64,000 nt of DNA from an uncultured Faecalibacterium sp. (GCA_934503275.1 CAKSVD010000005.1:1-64000), one strand, 5' to 3'. Counted from the first letter of the stretch, positions 41,693 to 50,544 are shown. A program made the numbers and translations. The notes: a model not told the origin generated them from the sequence alone.

Positions 41693-42184
41693 ATGAGTTA
41701 CGCCATCGTATTCAGCAGCAAAACCGGCAACACCGCACTGCTGGCACAGACCCTGCAGGAGCAGCTGCCGCAGACAGACTGCTGCTATTTCGGCGCACCG
41801 AACGCTGCCGCATTGGCAGCAGATACCCTGTATGTGGGTTTCTGGACGGACAAGGGCAAGGCCGATGCTGACACACTGGAGTTTTTGAAGCAGTTCCACG
41901 GCAAGCGGGTATTCCTGTTCGGCACTGCAGGCTTTGGCGGCAGTGCGCCCTACTTTGAAAAGATCCTTGCCGCCACCCGGGAGGCGCTGGACGGCAGCAA
42001 CACCGTCATTGGCAGCTTTATGTGCCAGGGCAAAATGCCGGTGTCCGTCCGGCAGCGGTACGAGGCTATGAAGGCAAAGCCTTTACATATCCCCAATCTG
42101 GACGCCCTGATCGAAAACTTCGATAAGGCGCTCTCCCACCCGGATGCCGCAGATCTGGAACAGCTGAAGCAGGCTATAAAGTGA
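41693..42184 (+). CDS. Flavodoxin-family protein (Flavodoxin_3 type)
   Basis: A 163-residue flavodoxin-like protein. The FMN phosphate loop is FSSKTGNTALLAQTL near the N-terminus, and the following loops read GFWTDKGKADADTLEF and VFLFGTAGFGG. Members of this subgroup include BilS, a helper of the gut bilirubin reductase, but no bilR-like gene is in view, so only electron carriage can be inferred. The ATG at 41693 is preceded by GGGAGGT; it has its own promoter and a terminator. Confidence 0.85.
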   Translation: MSYAIVFSSKTGNTALLAQTLQEQLPQTDCCYFGAPNAAALAADTLYVGFWTDKGKADADTLEFLKQFHGKRVFLFGTAGFGGSAPYFEKILAATREALDGSNTVIGSFMCQGKMPVSVRQRYEAMKAKPLHIPNLDALIENFDKALSHPDAADLEQLKQAIK

Positions 42185-42195
42185 GCAAAAAGGAG

Positions 42196-42221
42196 CGGCC
42201 GCACATGGTTTTGTGCGGCCG
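42196..42221 (+). terminator. Terminator of the flavodoxin gene
   Basis: CGGCCGCAC (42196-42204) pairs with GTGCGGCCG (42213-42221) and is followed by six T residues. Confidence 0.85.
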
Positions 42222-42243
42222 TTTTTTCTGTATGGGACAAATG

Positions 42244-42936
42244 CTAGTCAATGGTGGTTTTGGTGCGTCCGATGCCAATGACGGCGGTGGAGATCTTTTT
42301 CCAGCTGTCGCAGCCGCACACGCCGTCCACCCGCAGGCTGGTACGCTTCTGGTAGCCGCGCAGCGCCTGCTCGGTGCGGGCACCAAAGATGCCGTCGATG
42401 CGGCTGCCGGTCTGGTAGCCAAGGGTGGAAAGTGCATCCTGCAAAACCATGACATAGCAGCCCCGGCTGCCCCGGCGCAGGGTGGGGTAGCCTGCGGTGG
42501 TGCCGCTGCAGGCCGGGGTGCCGTAGCGGCGGTCAAAGTGCACCCATGTGGGGGTCTGGCTCAGCGGCTCCACATAGCCCCATGCGCCGCTAGCGCGGGC
42601 GGCGTTGTAAATAGCGGTGCGCTGGCGCTGGTCAAGGCTTTGCCCTACGTCAAACGCTACCCCTGCGTAGTGCTGGCTGCGGGTGCCATGGCCGCCCTCC
42701 CAGATACGGCGGAAGGCGTACCCCACCGGGATGCCCCTGCCGTATTTGCGGCGGGTCAGGTTCCACGCCTCCATGGCGGCAATGGTGGTCCACAGGGTAG
42801 GGCTGGCCGATTTGCCCCGGAACTCCCGCAGCCGCAGGGTGGTCAGGGTACTGTAAGGCATGGGGTCGTTCTCGTTCAGGTTTGCGTAGGTGTACACCTT
42901 GTTTTCGTAGGCGTCATAGATCAAAAGGCGTGCCAT
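42244..42936 (-). CDS. M15-like peptidase with peptidoglycan-binding domain
   Basis: In this 230-residue protein, residues about 55-150 resemble zinc D-Ala-D-Ala carboxypeptidase/endolysin folds: the metal ligand pattern HYAGVAFDVG (H and D) and a C-terminal WVHFD. Residues 160-225 form one PG_binding_1 module (YPTLRRGSRGCYVMVLQDAL; VDGVCGCDSWKKI). No signal peptide is visible. It follows the 870-residue wall-binding protein with a 3-bp gap, its ribosome site (AAGGAGG) lying across the other's stop, so the two are made together, perhaps as a cortex- or wall-lytic pair. Confidence 0.75.
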   Translation of the reverse strand: MARLLIYDAYENKVYTYANLNENDPMPYSTLTTLRLREFRGKSASPTLWTTIAAMEAWNLTRRKYGRGIPVGYAFRRIWEGGHGTRSQHYAGVAFDVGQSLDQRQRTAIYNAARASGAWGYVEPLSQTPTWVHFDRRYGTPACSGTTAGYPTLRRGSRGCYVMVLQDALSTLGYQTGSRIDGIFGARTEQALRGYQKRTSLRVDGVCGCDSWKKISTAVIGIGRTKTTID

Positions 42937-42939
42937 CCC

Positions 42940-45552
42940 TCATTCCTCCTTCTCGCTGCCGCAGGGGTCGGTGCACTGGGCTTGCAAAGCTTGCCATGTT
43001 TCGCGGTACACGATGCCGTTTACCAGCTGCAGCCCCGCCTGCTGCTGGACAGCCCGCACGGCGGCAGCGTCTGCCGCGCCAAAGCGGTTGTTATCGGCCA
43101 CATAGTCCTCGCCGCAGGAAAGCTGTGCCCGGCGGTTGAGCCAGCGCTCCACCTGTCCCACCTCCTGCCCGGCGCTGCCCTCGGCGATGGCGCGCCCCGG
43201 GTAGGCAGTGCCGGGTGGCGTGTCTCTATCGGGGTTCGGGGCATGAGCGGCCAACTGCAAGCTCAGCGCTTCCACCGCCGTCCATGTGTCGGCATCTGCA
43301 ATGCCGGTCTGCTCCAGTCCAAGCAGCTGCTGGGCGCTGCGGGTAGCGGTGGCAGTTTCCTCGGTATAACGGTCGGCAAGGGGCGGGGCCTCTACGCTGG
43401 AAAAATAATAGGCGATGCGCCGCAAAAGCAGATTGTAGTACAGTACGGTTTCGCCGCTGCTGCCCACCGTCAGCGGGGTGCCGGGGTAGGGCAGACGTTT
43501 TAAGGTGACCACCGGGCCGGAAGAACGCAGCTGGCTGGCGCGGCCATAGAGGGAGTTCCATGTGGTGCGCCCCACCACGCCGTCCACGGTAAGCCCCGCA
43601 AACCGCTGGTACGCCCGCACCGCCCGCTCGGTGTCCGCGCCAAACTTTCCGTCAATGCTTACCGGCGGGATGCTGCTCTCGTAGGCGCTCATGAGGTAGA
43701 GGTAAAATTGCAGTTCCCGCACCGCTGTGCCGGCAGAGCCGGTGCGCAGCACGCCCGGGTACTCGCCGGGGCGCAGGGAAGAGGAGAGCAGCCGGTTGGC
43801 GATATCGTTGTACACCTCGTACAGCTTTTGCCATGTGGTGCGCCCCACCACTCCGTCTGCTGTCAGCCCGAAATAGCGCTGGAACCGCCGCACAGCCGCT
43901 GCCGTGCCCGCGCCGAATTTTCCGTCCACGGTCACATTTTCAAGGCTTGTGTACACGGTGCGGGCGATCTTCAGCCAGAACTGCACCAGCCGCACATTCT
44001 GCCCGGAGGCACCCTCCCGCAGCGGCGTGCCGGGGTAGGCGTTGGGGGTGCCGTTGTCGGACTGGATGCTCAAAAATTCGTCGTACAACTCCTTCCAGGT
44101 AGTCTGCCCCACTATGCCGTCTACGGTAAGGCCGTATTTGCGCTGGAAGGCGCGCACCGCATTGGCGGTGGCAGTGCCGTATACGCCGTCCACCGTTACG
44201 GAGGGGATGGCGCTGTCGTACTGCGCCAGCGTGTTCAGCCAGAACTGTACCTGCTCCACTGCGCTGCCGGAAGCGCCGGTGCTCAGCACCGTGCCGTTCC
44301 ATGTGCCGCTGGACAGGGTGCCGGTGGCGGTCTCGCCCTCGCTGGTCAACTCGGCGAGGTCCTTTACCGATACATAGATGTAGCTGATCTTGTACCATGT
44401 CTGCCGCCCCACCACGCCGTCGGCGGTCAGGTTGAACTGTTTCTGGAACGCCCGCACCGTGGCGGCCATCCGGCTGCCGAATACGCCGTCTACCGTCAAT
44501 TTTCCAAGGAAGGGGTAGTCCTTGGCAATGCGGTTCAGCTGCCTTTGCAGGGTGAATACCGCCGTGCCGCGGCTGCCCTGCCGCAGCGGGGTGCCGGGGT
44601 AGCTTTGCGGGATGGAGCGGATATTTTTGGTGCGCACGATCTCGATGCTGCTGCCGTAGTAGTAGCGCAGGATCTGTAAAGCGCTGCGCCCGTTGTTGGC
44701 CAGCGTCACCGTGCCCCATTGCTTGAGCCCCGGGCAGGTGACCGATTTGCCGTCGCAGTACTCGGAATAATAGGGGTTCACTGTGCCGCGCTTGCGCAGA
44801 TAGGTGTTGAAGATATCGTCCGTGATGCGCACCATCACTTCAAATACCGTGCGCCCGTGGACGTAGTACTGGTCGTAGCTGGTGGAGTTGGTGATGTTGA
44901 AGGTGTAGCCCTTGCTGGGGTACCACTCGGTATAGATGCGGTTCAGCGCCAGCGAGATCTGGCAGTGGATGTTGGCCCGCAGTGCCTGCTCCGGCCATGT
45001 GGGGTACACCTCACTGGAGGCAACGTTGGCAATATAATCCCGGAAGGATACCGTCACATTGCGGGCAGAAGCTGCCGGTTTGCCCAGATGCACCGTGATA
45101 TTTTTGGGGATGACGACCTGATCCAGCACCCGGGGCGTGCAGTGCTGCACCGGCTGCGGGCCGCTGCCGCCGCTGCCCGCAAACAAAGCGTGAGGCGGGA
45201 TGACGATGGGCGAGTCCGGGATGTCCTTGCCTTCCTCCGTGTCGGGCAGCATCTGGGGCTGTGCAAGCGTTACCTGTCCGGCGAAGATCTGGATGCCCTC
45301 AATGCGCACGGTGCGGTAGCCGGGCTTTGCGGCGGTCAGGCTGACAATGGCGTAGGGGCGGGTGGTGTTGTCCTCGTCCAGCGAGAGGGCGCAGGCGGGG
45401 GCTTCAACGGGGATATCGGCGGCGCTGCCGGTCGCATCGGTGATGCAGTGCAGGGTAAAGCCGTCCCCCTGCACCACAACGGTCACCCCCTCCATGGGGG
45501 CAGACTGGCGTGCCGCAAAGGTCTGGATGCGGAGAGTTCCGGTGTTTTTCAT
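42940..45552 (-). CDS. SpoIID-like protein with six peptidoglycan-binding repeats
   Basis: This large 870-residue protein starts MKNTGTLRIQTFAARQ with a carboxypeptidase-regulatory-like beta domain (residues about 1-110). Residues 150-330 resemble SpoIID (VSFRDYIANVASSEVYPTWP, LRANIHCQISLALNRIY), but the terminal GHGVGMSQ block is not found. Six PG_binding_1 modules follow, each of about 70-95 residues, recognisable by YPGTPL, VDGxFG, RAFQ and GLTxDGVVGxxTW; the last two are degenerate. No signal peptide is apparent. The ATG at 45552 has AAAGGAG. In sporulating clostridia similar proteins are tied to spore cortex; here its role is unknown. Confidence 0.72.
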   Translation of the reverse strand: MKNTGTLRIQTFAARQSAPMEGVTVVVQGDGFTLHCITDATGSAADIPVEAPACALSLDEDNTTRPYAIVSLTAAKPGYRTVRIEGIQIFAGQVTLAQPQMLPDTEEGKDIPDSPIVIPPHALFAGSGGSGPQPVQHCTPRVLDQVVIPKNITVHLGKPAASARNVTVSFRDYIANVASSEVYPTWPEQALRANIHCQISLALNRIYTEWYPSKGYTFNITNSTSYDQYYVHGRTVFEVMVRITDDIFNTYLRKRGTVNPYYSEYCDGKSVTCPGLKQWGTVTLANNGRSALQILRYYYGSSIEIVRTKNIRSIPQSYPGTPLRQGSRGTAVFTLQRQLNRIAKDYPFLGKLTVDGVFGSRMAATVRAFQKQFNLTADGVVGRQTWYKISYIYVSVKDLAELTSEGETATGTLSSGTWNGTVLSTGASGSAVEQVQFWLNTLAQYDSAIPSVTVDGVYGTATANAVRAFQRKYGLTVDGIVGQTTWKELYDEFLSIQSDNGTPNAYPGTPLREGASGQNVRLVQFWLKIARTVYTSLENVTVDGKFGAGTAAAVRRFQRYFGLTADGVVGRTTWQKLYEVYNDIANRLLSSSLRPGEYPGVLRTGSAGTAVRELQFYLYLMSAYESSIPPVSIDGKFGADTERAVRAYQRFAGLTVDGVVGRTTWNSLYGRASQLRSSGPVVTLKRLPYPGTPLTVGSSGETVLYYNLLLRRIAYYFSSVEAPPLADRYTEETATATRSAQQLLGLEQTGIADADTWTAVEALSLQLAAHAPNPDRDTPPGTAYPGRAIAEGSAGQEVGQVERWLNRRAQLSCGEDYVADNNRFGAADAAAVRAVQQQAGLQLVNGIVYRETWQALQAQCTDPCGSEKEE

Positions 45553-45678
45553 GGAGATACGCTCCTTTGCTGGTAAAAGTATGCTTCTGCCCCAGCGTAT
45601 TCCGTCCGGCGCCCGGGCGTGCATGGCAATGCCCACAGCAAACAAAAAAGCCGCCCGAAGGCGGCAGGGGAGAATCGC

Positions 45679-46560
45679 TTATTTGGCGCTGTCTTTGGCA
45701 AGGGCGGCGTCAATATTTTTTTGCAGGGCGGCAAGGTTTTCTTCCTTGTCGATGCCGCCCAGCAGGGGCTGGCCCACAACATTGCCGTCCCGGTCAAAAA
45801 CGTAGGTGGTGGGGAAGGCCATGATGTTCAGTGCAAACTTGCCGGCCTCGCTGCCGGAGGCAAAGTAGATGTTGCGGTAGCTTGCGCCCTTTGTAGCCAG
45901 CAGCTTTTTGGCGGCATCAATGCCCTGCTGGTTGCCGTCCAGCGTCTCGGTGTTGATGCCGACTACCTCGCCGCCCTGTGCCTTGACCTTCTCGTTCAGG
46001 GCGTTCAGATCGTCCAGTTCCTCCACGCAGGGCTTGCAGCCGTTGAACCAGAAGTTCACCACCGTAAAGGCGTTGCCCGCAAACAGGCTGTTGTCCACCG
46101 GGTTGCCCTCTAAATCGCTGCCCTCAAACTGAGGGAAGGCGGTGCCCTGTGCGGCAGCACCGGAAGCGGCCGCGTCCGCGGGGGCAAGGGCAGCGATCTG
46201 ATTTTCGATATCCCGAATCTTTTCTGCATCTGCGGTCAGGGTCTTGTACTCCTCATCCGAGAACTGGTCCTTTGCCTTTTCCACGGCGCTGAGCAGAAAA
46301 TCGCCGTAGTTCGTGCTGAGGGTGGTCTCGGTCACGTTCTTGTCCATGGAAGTGAACACCTTTTCCCACAGGGCATCGTTTGCGGAAAGGATCTCGTTTT
46401 CCTCGGCCAGCAGCTGCTCCTCGGTCTTGCTTTCCGCTGCCGCAGAGGAAGCGGAAGAAGAGGAAGAAGAGGATGCAGAGGATGCGCCCTGCCCGCAGGC
46501 GGCAAGGCTGAAAGCCAGCGTAAGGCTGAGCATGAGTGCGGTTACACGGTTAAGCTTCAT
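45679..46560 (-). CDS. TlpA/ResA-like thiol-disulfide lipoprotein
   Basis: The 293-residue protein has a lipoprotein signal (SLTLAFSLAACGQG, Cys as lipidation site) and a long Ser/Ala/Glu linker and helical region to about residue 150. The thioredoxin-like domain has the redox pair in NFWFNGCKPCVEELDDLN, and the cis-proline follows in MAFPTTYVFDRDG. It likely acts outside the membrane on disulfides, fed with electrons by the adjacent membrane polyferredoxin. The ribosome site AAAGGAG overlaps the stop of that gene. It is the last gene of the operon. Confidence 0.86.
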   Translation of the reverse strand: MKLNRVTALMLSLTLAFSLAACGQGASSASSSSSSSASSAAAESKTEEQLLAEENEILSANDALWEKVFTSMDKNVTETTLSTNYGDFLLSAVEKAKDQFSDEEYKTLTADAEKIRDIENQIAALAPADAAASGAAAQGTAFPQFEGSDLEGNPVDNSLFAGNAFTVVNFWFNGCKPCVEELDDLNALNEKVKAQGGEVVGINTETLDGNQQGIDAAKKLLATKGASYRNIYFASGSEAGKFALNIMAFPTTYVFDRDGNVVGQPLLGGIDKEENLAALQKNIDAALAKDSAK

Positions 46561-46564
46561 GGTT

Positions 46565-47458
46565 TTACTCCTTTGTTGTTTCAGTGTTTGATTGGTCTCC
46601 CAGCCCGAATTTATACTGGATGGCGTCCGTGGGACAGGCTTTCATGCACATCCCGCAGCGGATACATTCGGTGTGGTTGGGGGTCTTGGTAATGTCTACG
46701 TCCATCTTGCAGGCCCTTGCACAGGCGCCGCAGGAAACGCACTTGTGGGTGTCTACGCGCATCTGGAACAGCGAGACCTTGTTCAGCAGCGCATAGAACG
46801 CGCCCAGCGGGCACAGCCACTTGCAGAAGGGGCGGTAGAACACCACGCTGCCTACGATGACCGCCAGCAGGATGCAGGCCTTCCATGTGAACAGCTTGCC
46901 CAGCGCAGCGCGGATGCCCGCATTGGTCAGGGAGAGGGGAATGGCGCCCTCCAGCACGCCCTGCGGGCAGAGATACTTGCAGAAGAAGGGGTCGCCCATG
47001 CCCAGCTCATTGACCGCCAGCAAAGGCAGCAGCACCACCATGACCAGCAGCACCGCATACTTTAAATAGCGCAGCGGCTTTAACTTTTTGGTGGAAAGCT
47101 TGGGGGAGGGAATCTTGTGCAAAAGTTCCTGAAACCACCCGAACGGGCAGAGAAAGCCGCAGATGAACCGCCCCAGCAGCACCCCGAAGAGGATGAGGAT
47201 GCCGGTGATGTAGTAGGAAAAGCGGAATTTGGAGGAGCCTACCACCGCTTGGAACGCTCCCACCGGGCAGGCACCGGCAGCGCCCGGGCAGGAATAGCAG
47301 TTCAGCCCCGGTACGCAGACGTATTTTCCGCTGCCCTGATACAGCGTCCCTTTGGCAAAGTTGGGCAGGTGGATGTTGGTCAAAAGGGTCGCCCCGGCCT
47401 GTATAAAGCCCCGGAACCGGGCGAGGGGCGTTAGTTTTTTCTTATCCAATGCCCACAC
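46565..47458 (-). CDS. Membrane-bound 4Fe-4S polyferredoxin (NapH/CcoG-like)
   Basis: The 297-residue protein has four to five helices and cysteine motifs: a short N-terminal cluster (LNCYSCPGAAGACPVGA), CGFLCPFGW and CKWLCPLGAF typical of NapH-like proteins, and two C-terminal 4Fe-4S ferredoxin motifs (CVSCGACARACKMDV, CIRCGMCMKACPTDA). It should carry electrons across or along the membrane. The start is a GTG at 47458 lying within the end of the CD1871A-type gene, so translation is coupled. Together with the TlpA-like lipoprotein it forms an envelope redox relay. Confidence 0.86.
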   Translation of the reverse strand: MWALDKKKLTPLARFRGFIQAGATLLTNIHLPNFAKGTLYQGSGKYVCVPGLNCYSCPGAAGACPVGAFQAVVGSSKFRFSYYITGILILFGVLLGRFICGFLCPFGWFQELLHKIPSPKLSTKKLKPLRYLKYAVLLVMVVLLPLLAVNELGMGDPFFCKYLCPQGVLEGAIPLSLTNAGIRAALGKLFTWKACILLAVIVGSVVFYRPFCKWLCPLGAFYALLNKVSLFQMRVDTHKCVSCGACARACKMDVDITKTPNHTECIRCGMCMKACPTDAIQYKFGLGDQSNTETTKE

Positions 47459-47585
47459 ACTCCATACACAGCCGGATGGCCTTTGAAAATACGGTGTCTG
47501 CCTCGCCCCGCCACACGCCGAACAGCAGCATCAGCGCCCCGGCGGCAAGCAAAAGCAGCTGCGCCTGTTTTTTTGTCATGAACAT
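47442..47585 (-). CDS. CD1871A-type CXXC membrane peptide
   Basis: A peptide of about 47 residues: Lys-rich start (MFMTKKQAQ), one membrane helix (LLLLAAGALMLLFGVW), then RGEADTVFSKAIRLCMECVGIG with a CXXC pair at the end. This matches the small CXXC family named after C. difficile CD1871A, found beside polyferredoxin and TlpA-like genes. Three ATGs are possible; the one at 47585 gives the best spacing to AGGAGG (5 nt), against 2 and 11 nt for the others. The end overlaps the polyferredoxin start. Confidence 0.8.
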   Translation of the reverse strand: MFMTKKQAQLLLLAAGALMLLFGVWRGEADTVFSKAIRLCMECVGIG

Positions 47586-47651
47586 CATAGCCTCCTGTTG
47601 TTTGATGGCACCAGTATACACCATGTGGGATAAAATTTCTGCTAAGAAAAT

Positions 47652-47694
47652 CTTAACACGAATCTTAACATCGCCTGCTATAATCTGTTATAAT
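47652..47694 (+). promoter_or_regulatory. Promoter with CTTAACA direct repeats of the two-component operon
   Basis: CTTAACA occurs at 47652-47658 and 47664-47670 (12-bp period), just upstream of TATAAT at 47679-47684 (a second at 47689-47694). Tandem TTAACA-like boxes are typical targets of OmpR/PhoB-family regulators, so autoregulation is likely. The site may also serve the divergent redox operon. Confidence 0.55.
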
Positions 47695-47743
47695 GAAGAA
47701 AAACGCAAGAAACGGATTTTTTATGGGAAAGGTGGAAAATAAA

Positions 47744-48421
47744 ATGCGCCTTTTGGTGGTAGAGGACGAGCACTCCCTGCGGGAGGACATTGCCCGAAAG
47801 CTGCGGCTGTCCGGATACGAGGTGGATGCCTGTGCAGACGGCGAAGCCGCGCTGGAAGCACTGGCGGCAGAGCGGTACGACCTTGTGCTGCTGGACCTCA
47901 ACCTGCCCAAGGTGGACGGGATGCAGGTGCTGCGCAGCTTACGGCAGCACGACCTTGAGACCTGTGTGCTGATCTTATCGGCGCGCAGTGAGATCGCAGA
48001 TAAGGTGGAAGGGCTGGATGCCGGGGCAAACGATTATCTTTCCAAGCCCTTCCATCTTGCAGAACTGGAGGCCCGGGTGCGCAGCCTGACCCGGCGCAAG
48101 TTCATCCAGCAGGATGTCTGCCTGTGCTGCGGGCGGCTCAGCTTCAACACCCGCAGCCGGGTTGCCACGGTGGACGGCCAGACCCTTGCCCTGACGCGGA
48201 AGGAGAGCGGCGTACTGGAATATCTGCTGCTGCATCAGGGACGCCCGGTCAGTCAGGAGGAGCTCATCGAGCACGTCTGGGACGGCAGTGTGGATAGCTT
48301 CAGCAACTCTATCCGGGTGCATATCTCTGCCCTGCGCAAAAAGCTGCGGGCGGCATTGGGGTACGACCCCATCCGCAACCGCATCGGGGAAGGCTACGAG
48401 ATCGGAGGAGAGGTACAATGA
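47744..48421 (+). CDS. OmpR/PhoB-family response regulator
   Basis: The 225-residue regulator has a receiver domain (MRLLVVEDEHSLREDIARKL; phospho-acceptor Asp in LVLLDLNLPKVDG; ILSARSE; LSKPFHLAE) and a C-terminal winged helix (LALTRKESGVLEYLLLHQ; SNSIRVHISALRKKL; IRNRIGEGYEI). The ATG at 47744 has AAGGTGG about 9 nt upstream. It overlaps the kinase gene by 4 bp. Its promoter lies back to back with the CD1871A/polyferredoxin/TlpA operon, which is a likely target. Confidence 0.92.
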   Translation: MRLLVVEDEHSLREDIARKLRLSGYEVDACADGEAALEALAAERYDLVLLDLNLPKVDGMQVLRSLRQHDLETCVLILSARSEIADKVEGLDAGANDYLSKPFHLAELEARVRSLTRRKFIQQDVCLCCGRLSFNTRSRVATVDGQTLALTRKESGVLEYLLLHQGRPVSQEELIEHVWDGSVDSFSNSIRVHISALRKKLRAALGYDPIRNRIGEGYEIGGEVQ

Positions 48422-49566
48422 AGCGTTTGTCCCTGCAATGGCGCATCACCCTGCTGACGGCGCTGCTCATCGCCTGCGCCTGCGTGTGCATGAACCTGCT
48501 TTTATACCGCACTGGCGTTACCGGCATGGACGCCCTTAACGGCTTTATGATGCAGTATCAGCCCGGCAGCACGGATCCCTTGACTATTGAGATCCCGCAG
48601 GAGGAAATGTCCAGCCTATTGGCGCATTTTTCGCAGGAAGTCTACGATGCAAAGGTGGTTTTTGGCCGCAAGGGCTGGTGCATCACTGCTGTGGTCACCA
48701 TCGTCAGCGCAGCTATCGCTTATTTTGTCAGCGGCAGAGCGTTGAAACCTTTGCAGCAGCTTGCGCAGCAGGCGCAGCGGGTCGATCAGGACAGCATTGC
48801 CACCGTCCGTCTGGACGAAAACACCGTGCAGGAATTCGGGCAGCTGAGCCGGTCGGTGAACCGGATGCTGGATGGTCTGGCGCAGTCCTTTGAACTGCAG
48901 CGGCAGTTTGCGGGCAACGCCGCCCACGAGCTGCGCACCCCGCTGGCTATTTTGCAGACAAAGCTGGAGCTGTTTACAGAGGAGCACCCGGCCATGGATG
49001 CTGAGACCGCCGGGCTGGTCAGTTCTCTGCGGGAGCAGCTGGACCGCCTGACCGCCCTTGTGCGCACTTTATTAGAGATGAGCAATCTGCAATCGGTCTC
49101 CCGCACCGACCACATTGCCCTTGCGCCGCTGGTGGAGGAGATATTGACGGACCTGACCCCCCTTGCTCAGAAAAACAACATCTCCCTGCAGCAGGACTGC
49201 GAGGAGATTGGCATGGTGGGCAGCGATGCGCTGATCTACCGGCTGGTGTTCAATTTGGTGGAAAACGGCATCAAGTATAACCGCCCTGGCGGCGCGGTGT
49301 GCGTCAGCCTGCGGCAGGAAAAACAGACTGCTGTGCTGCGCATTGCGGATACCGGCTCGGGCATCCCCGCAGACTGCCGGGAGAGCATCTTCCAGCCCTT
49401 TTTCCGGGTGGATAAGTCCCGTAGCCGGGAGATGGGCGGCGTTGGGCTGGGCCTTGCCCTTGTGCGGGAGATCGCCGTGCTGCACGGCGGCAGTGTGACC
49501 GTGGAACGCAGCAGCGAAAACGGCACCACCTTTGCCGTCACCCTGCCGCTGGCACAGCCCTGCTGA
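48418..49566 (+). CDS. Sensor histidine kinase of the OmpR-type pair
   Basis: The 382-residue kinase has two membrane helices (about residues 11-29 and 83-104) around a short external domain of some 55 residues, a HAMP linker, a HisKA domain (GNAAHELRTPLAILQTKLEL, phospho-His), and an ATPase domain with the N box LVFNLVENGIKYNRP and glycine boxes DTGSGIP and GVGLGLALVREI. The small sensor loop suggests it reads a membrane or redox state rather than a large ligand. ATGA overlap with the regulator gene. Confidence 0.92.
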   Translation: MKRLSLQWRITLLTALLIACACVCMNLLLYRTGVTGMDALNGFMMQYQPGSTDPLTIEIPQEEMSSLLAHFSQEVYDAKVVFGRKGWCITAVVTIVSAAIAYFVSGRALKPLQQLAQQAQRVDQDSIATVRLDENTVQEFGQLSRSVNRMLDGLAQSFELQRQFAGNAAHELRTPLAILQTKLELFTEEHPAMDAETAGLVSSLREQLDRLTALVRTLLEMSNLQSVSRTDHIALAPLVEEILTDLTPLAQKNNISLQQDCEEIGMVGSDALIYRLVFNLVENGIKYNRPGGAVCVSLRQEKQTAVLRIADTGSGIPADCRESIFQPFFRVDKSRSREMGGVGLGLALVREIAVLHGGSVTVERSSENGTTFAVTLPLAQPC

Positions 49567-49585
49567 AATCGGGCGGGACTGGGGC

Positions 49586-49614
49586 TTTATTTTTGGCGCA
49601 CGGGGGAGTATACT
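49586..49614 (+). promoter_or_regulatory. Promoter of the aldose-epimerase homologue
   Basis: TTTATT (49586-49591) and TATACT (49609-49614) are 17 bp apart. Confidence 0.55.
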
Positions 49615-49662
49615 GGAAGCAGAAGACCCCGGAAAATAAGAAGGACAAAGGAGATACTGAAA

Positions 49663-50544
49663 ATGCAGGCAACCATTCACAACGAATTTCTGACCCTGAC
49701 TGTGGACACCCACGGTGCAGAGGCCGTCAGCCTGAAGAACGCCGCAGGCGAAGAACTGCTCTGGCAGGCCGACCCCGCCATCTGGAAGCGCCACGCGCCC
49801 ATTCTGTTCCCGTGGACAGGCAAGCTGGTTGGCGGCACCTTTGCAGCCAAGGGAAAAACCTGGAAGGGCGGCCAGCACGGCTTTGCCCGGGATCTGGAGC
49901 ACACCCTGCTGCGGGCAGAAGGGGATACCATCCAGCTGGAGTTGCGCGCAGACGATGCCATCAAGGCAGAGCGCTTCCCTTATGACTTTGTGCTTACCAG
50001 CACCTTCCGTCTGGAGGGCAAGACCGTACATCATACCCTGCAGGTGACGAACCCCGGCACGGAGCAGCTGCGCTTTGGCATCGGCTTCCACCCGGCGTTC
50101 AATGTGCCGTTCGATGCCAAGCACACCACCACCGACTACGAGTTCCGCTTTGACCAGCCGGAAAGCCCGGTCATCCTCGATGCCCGCCCTAACGGCCTGC
50201 TGAGCGGCAAGAGTTATTACCAGTGGAAGAACCAGCAGGCCATCCCGCTGACCGATGACCTGTTTGCCAACGACAGCTTCTGCATGGCAGGCCTGCGCAC
50301 AGGTACCATCGGCATCTGCGAGAAGGACACCGGCCGCAATATCACCTGCAAGGTGGAGGGCTACCCCTATTCGCTCATCTGGTCGGCTCCCGCAAAGCCG
50401 GTGCGCTTTGTGTGCATTGAGCCGTGGCACAGCCTGCCCGCCGCTGAGACCGACCCGCAGGACTGGGAGCAGCGCGCCGCAGCCGCCTGCCTTGCCCCCG
50501 GCGAAAGCTGGCAGACCACCCTTAGCACCACCTTTGACCGGTAA
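49663..50544 (+). CDS. Aldose 1-epimerase family protein
   Basis: The 293-residue beta-sandwich protein belongs to the galactose mutarotase superfamily, LacX/YeaD-like branch. Motifs: ILFPWTGKL, GQHGFARD (His of the active site), GFHPAFNVPF (second His), and ICEKDT and CIEPWHSLPAAE near the C-terminus (the Glu region). It interconverts sugar anomers, but its substrate is not clear and no sugar operon surrounds it. AAGGAG precedes the ATG at 49663. Confidence 0.87.
   Translation: MQATIHNEFLTLTVDTHGAEAVSLKNAAGEELLWQADPAIWKRHAPILFPWTGKLVGGTFAAKGKTWKGGQHGFARDLEHTLLRAEGDTIQLELRADDAIKAERFPYDFVLTSTFRLEGKTVHHTLQVTNPGTEQLRFGIGFHPAFNVPFDAKHTTTDYEFRFDQPESPVILDARPNGLLSGKSYYQWKNQQAIPLTDDLFANDSFCMAGLRTGTIGICEKDTGRNITCKVEGYPYSLIWSAPAKPVRFVCIEPWHSLPAAETDPQDWEQRAAAACLAPGESWQTTLSTTFDR

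Noticed and set aside
43560-44600. Regularly spaced similar sequences that could suggest a repeat array or CRISPR
   Set aside because: The similarity follows codons of the PG-binding modules (about 210-290 bp period, protein-level conservation), so it is a coding repeat. No CRISPR array is present in the window.
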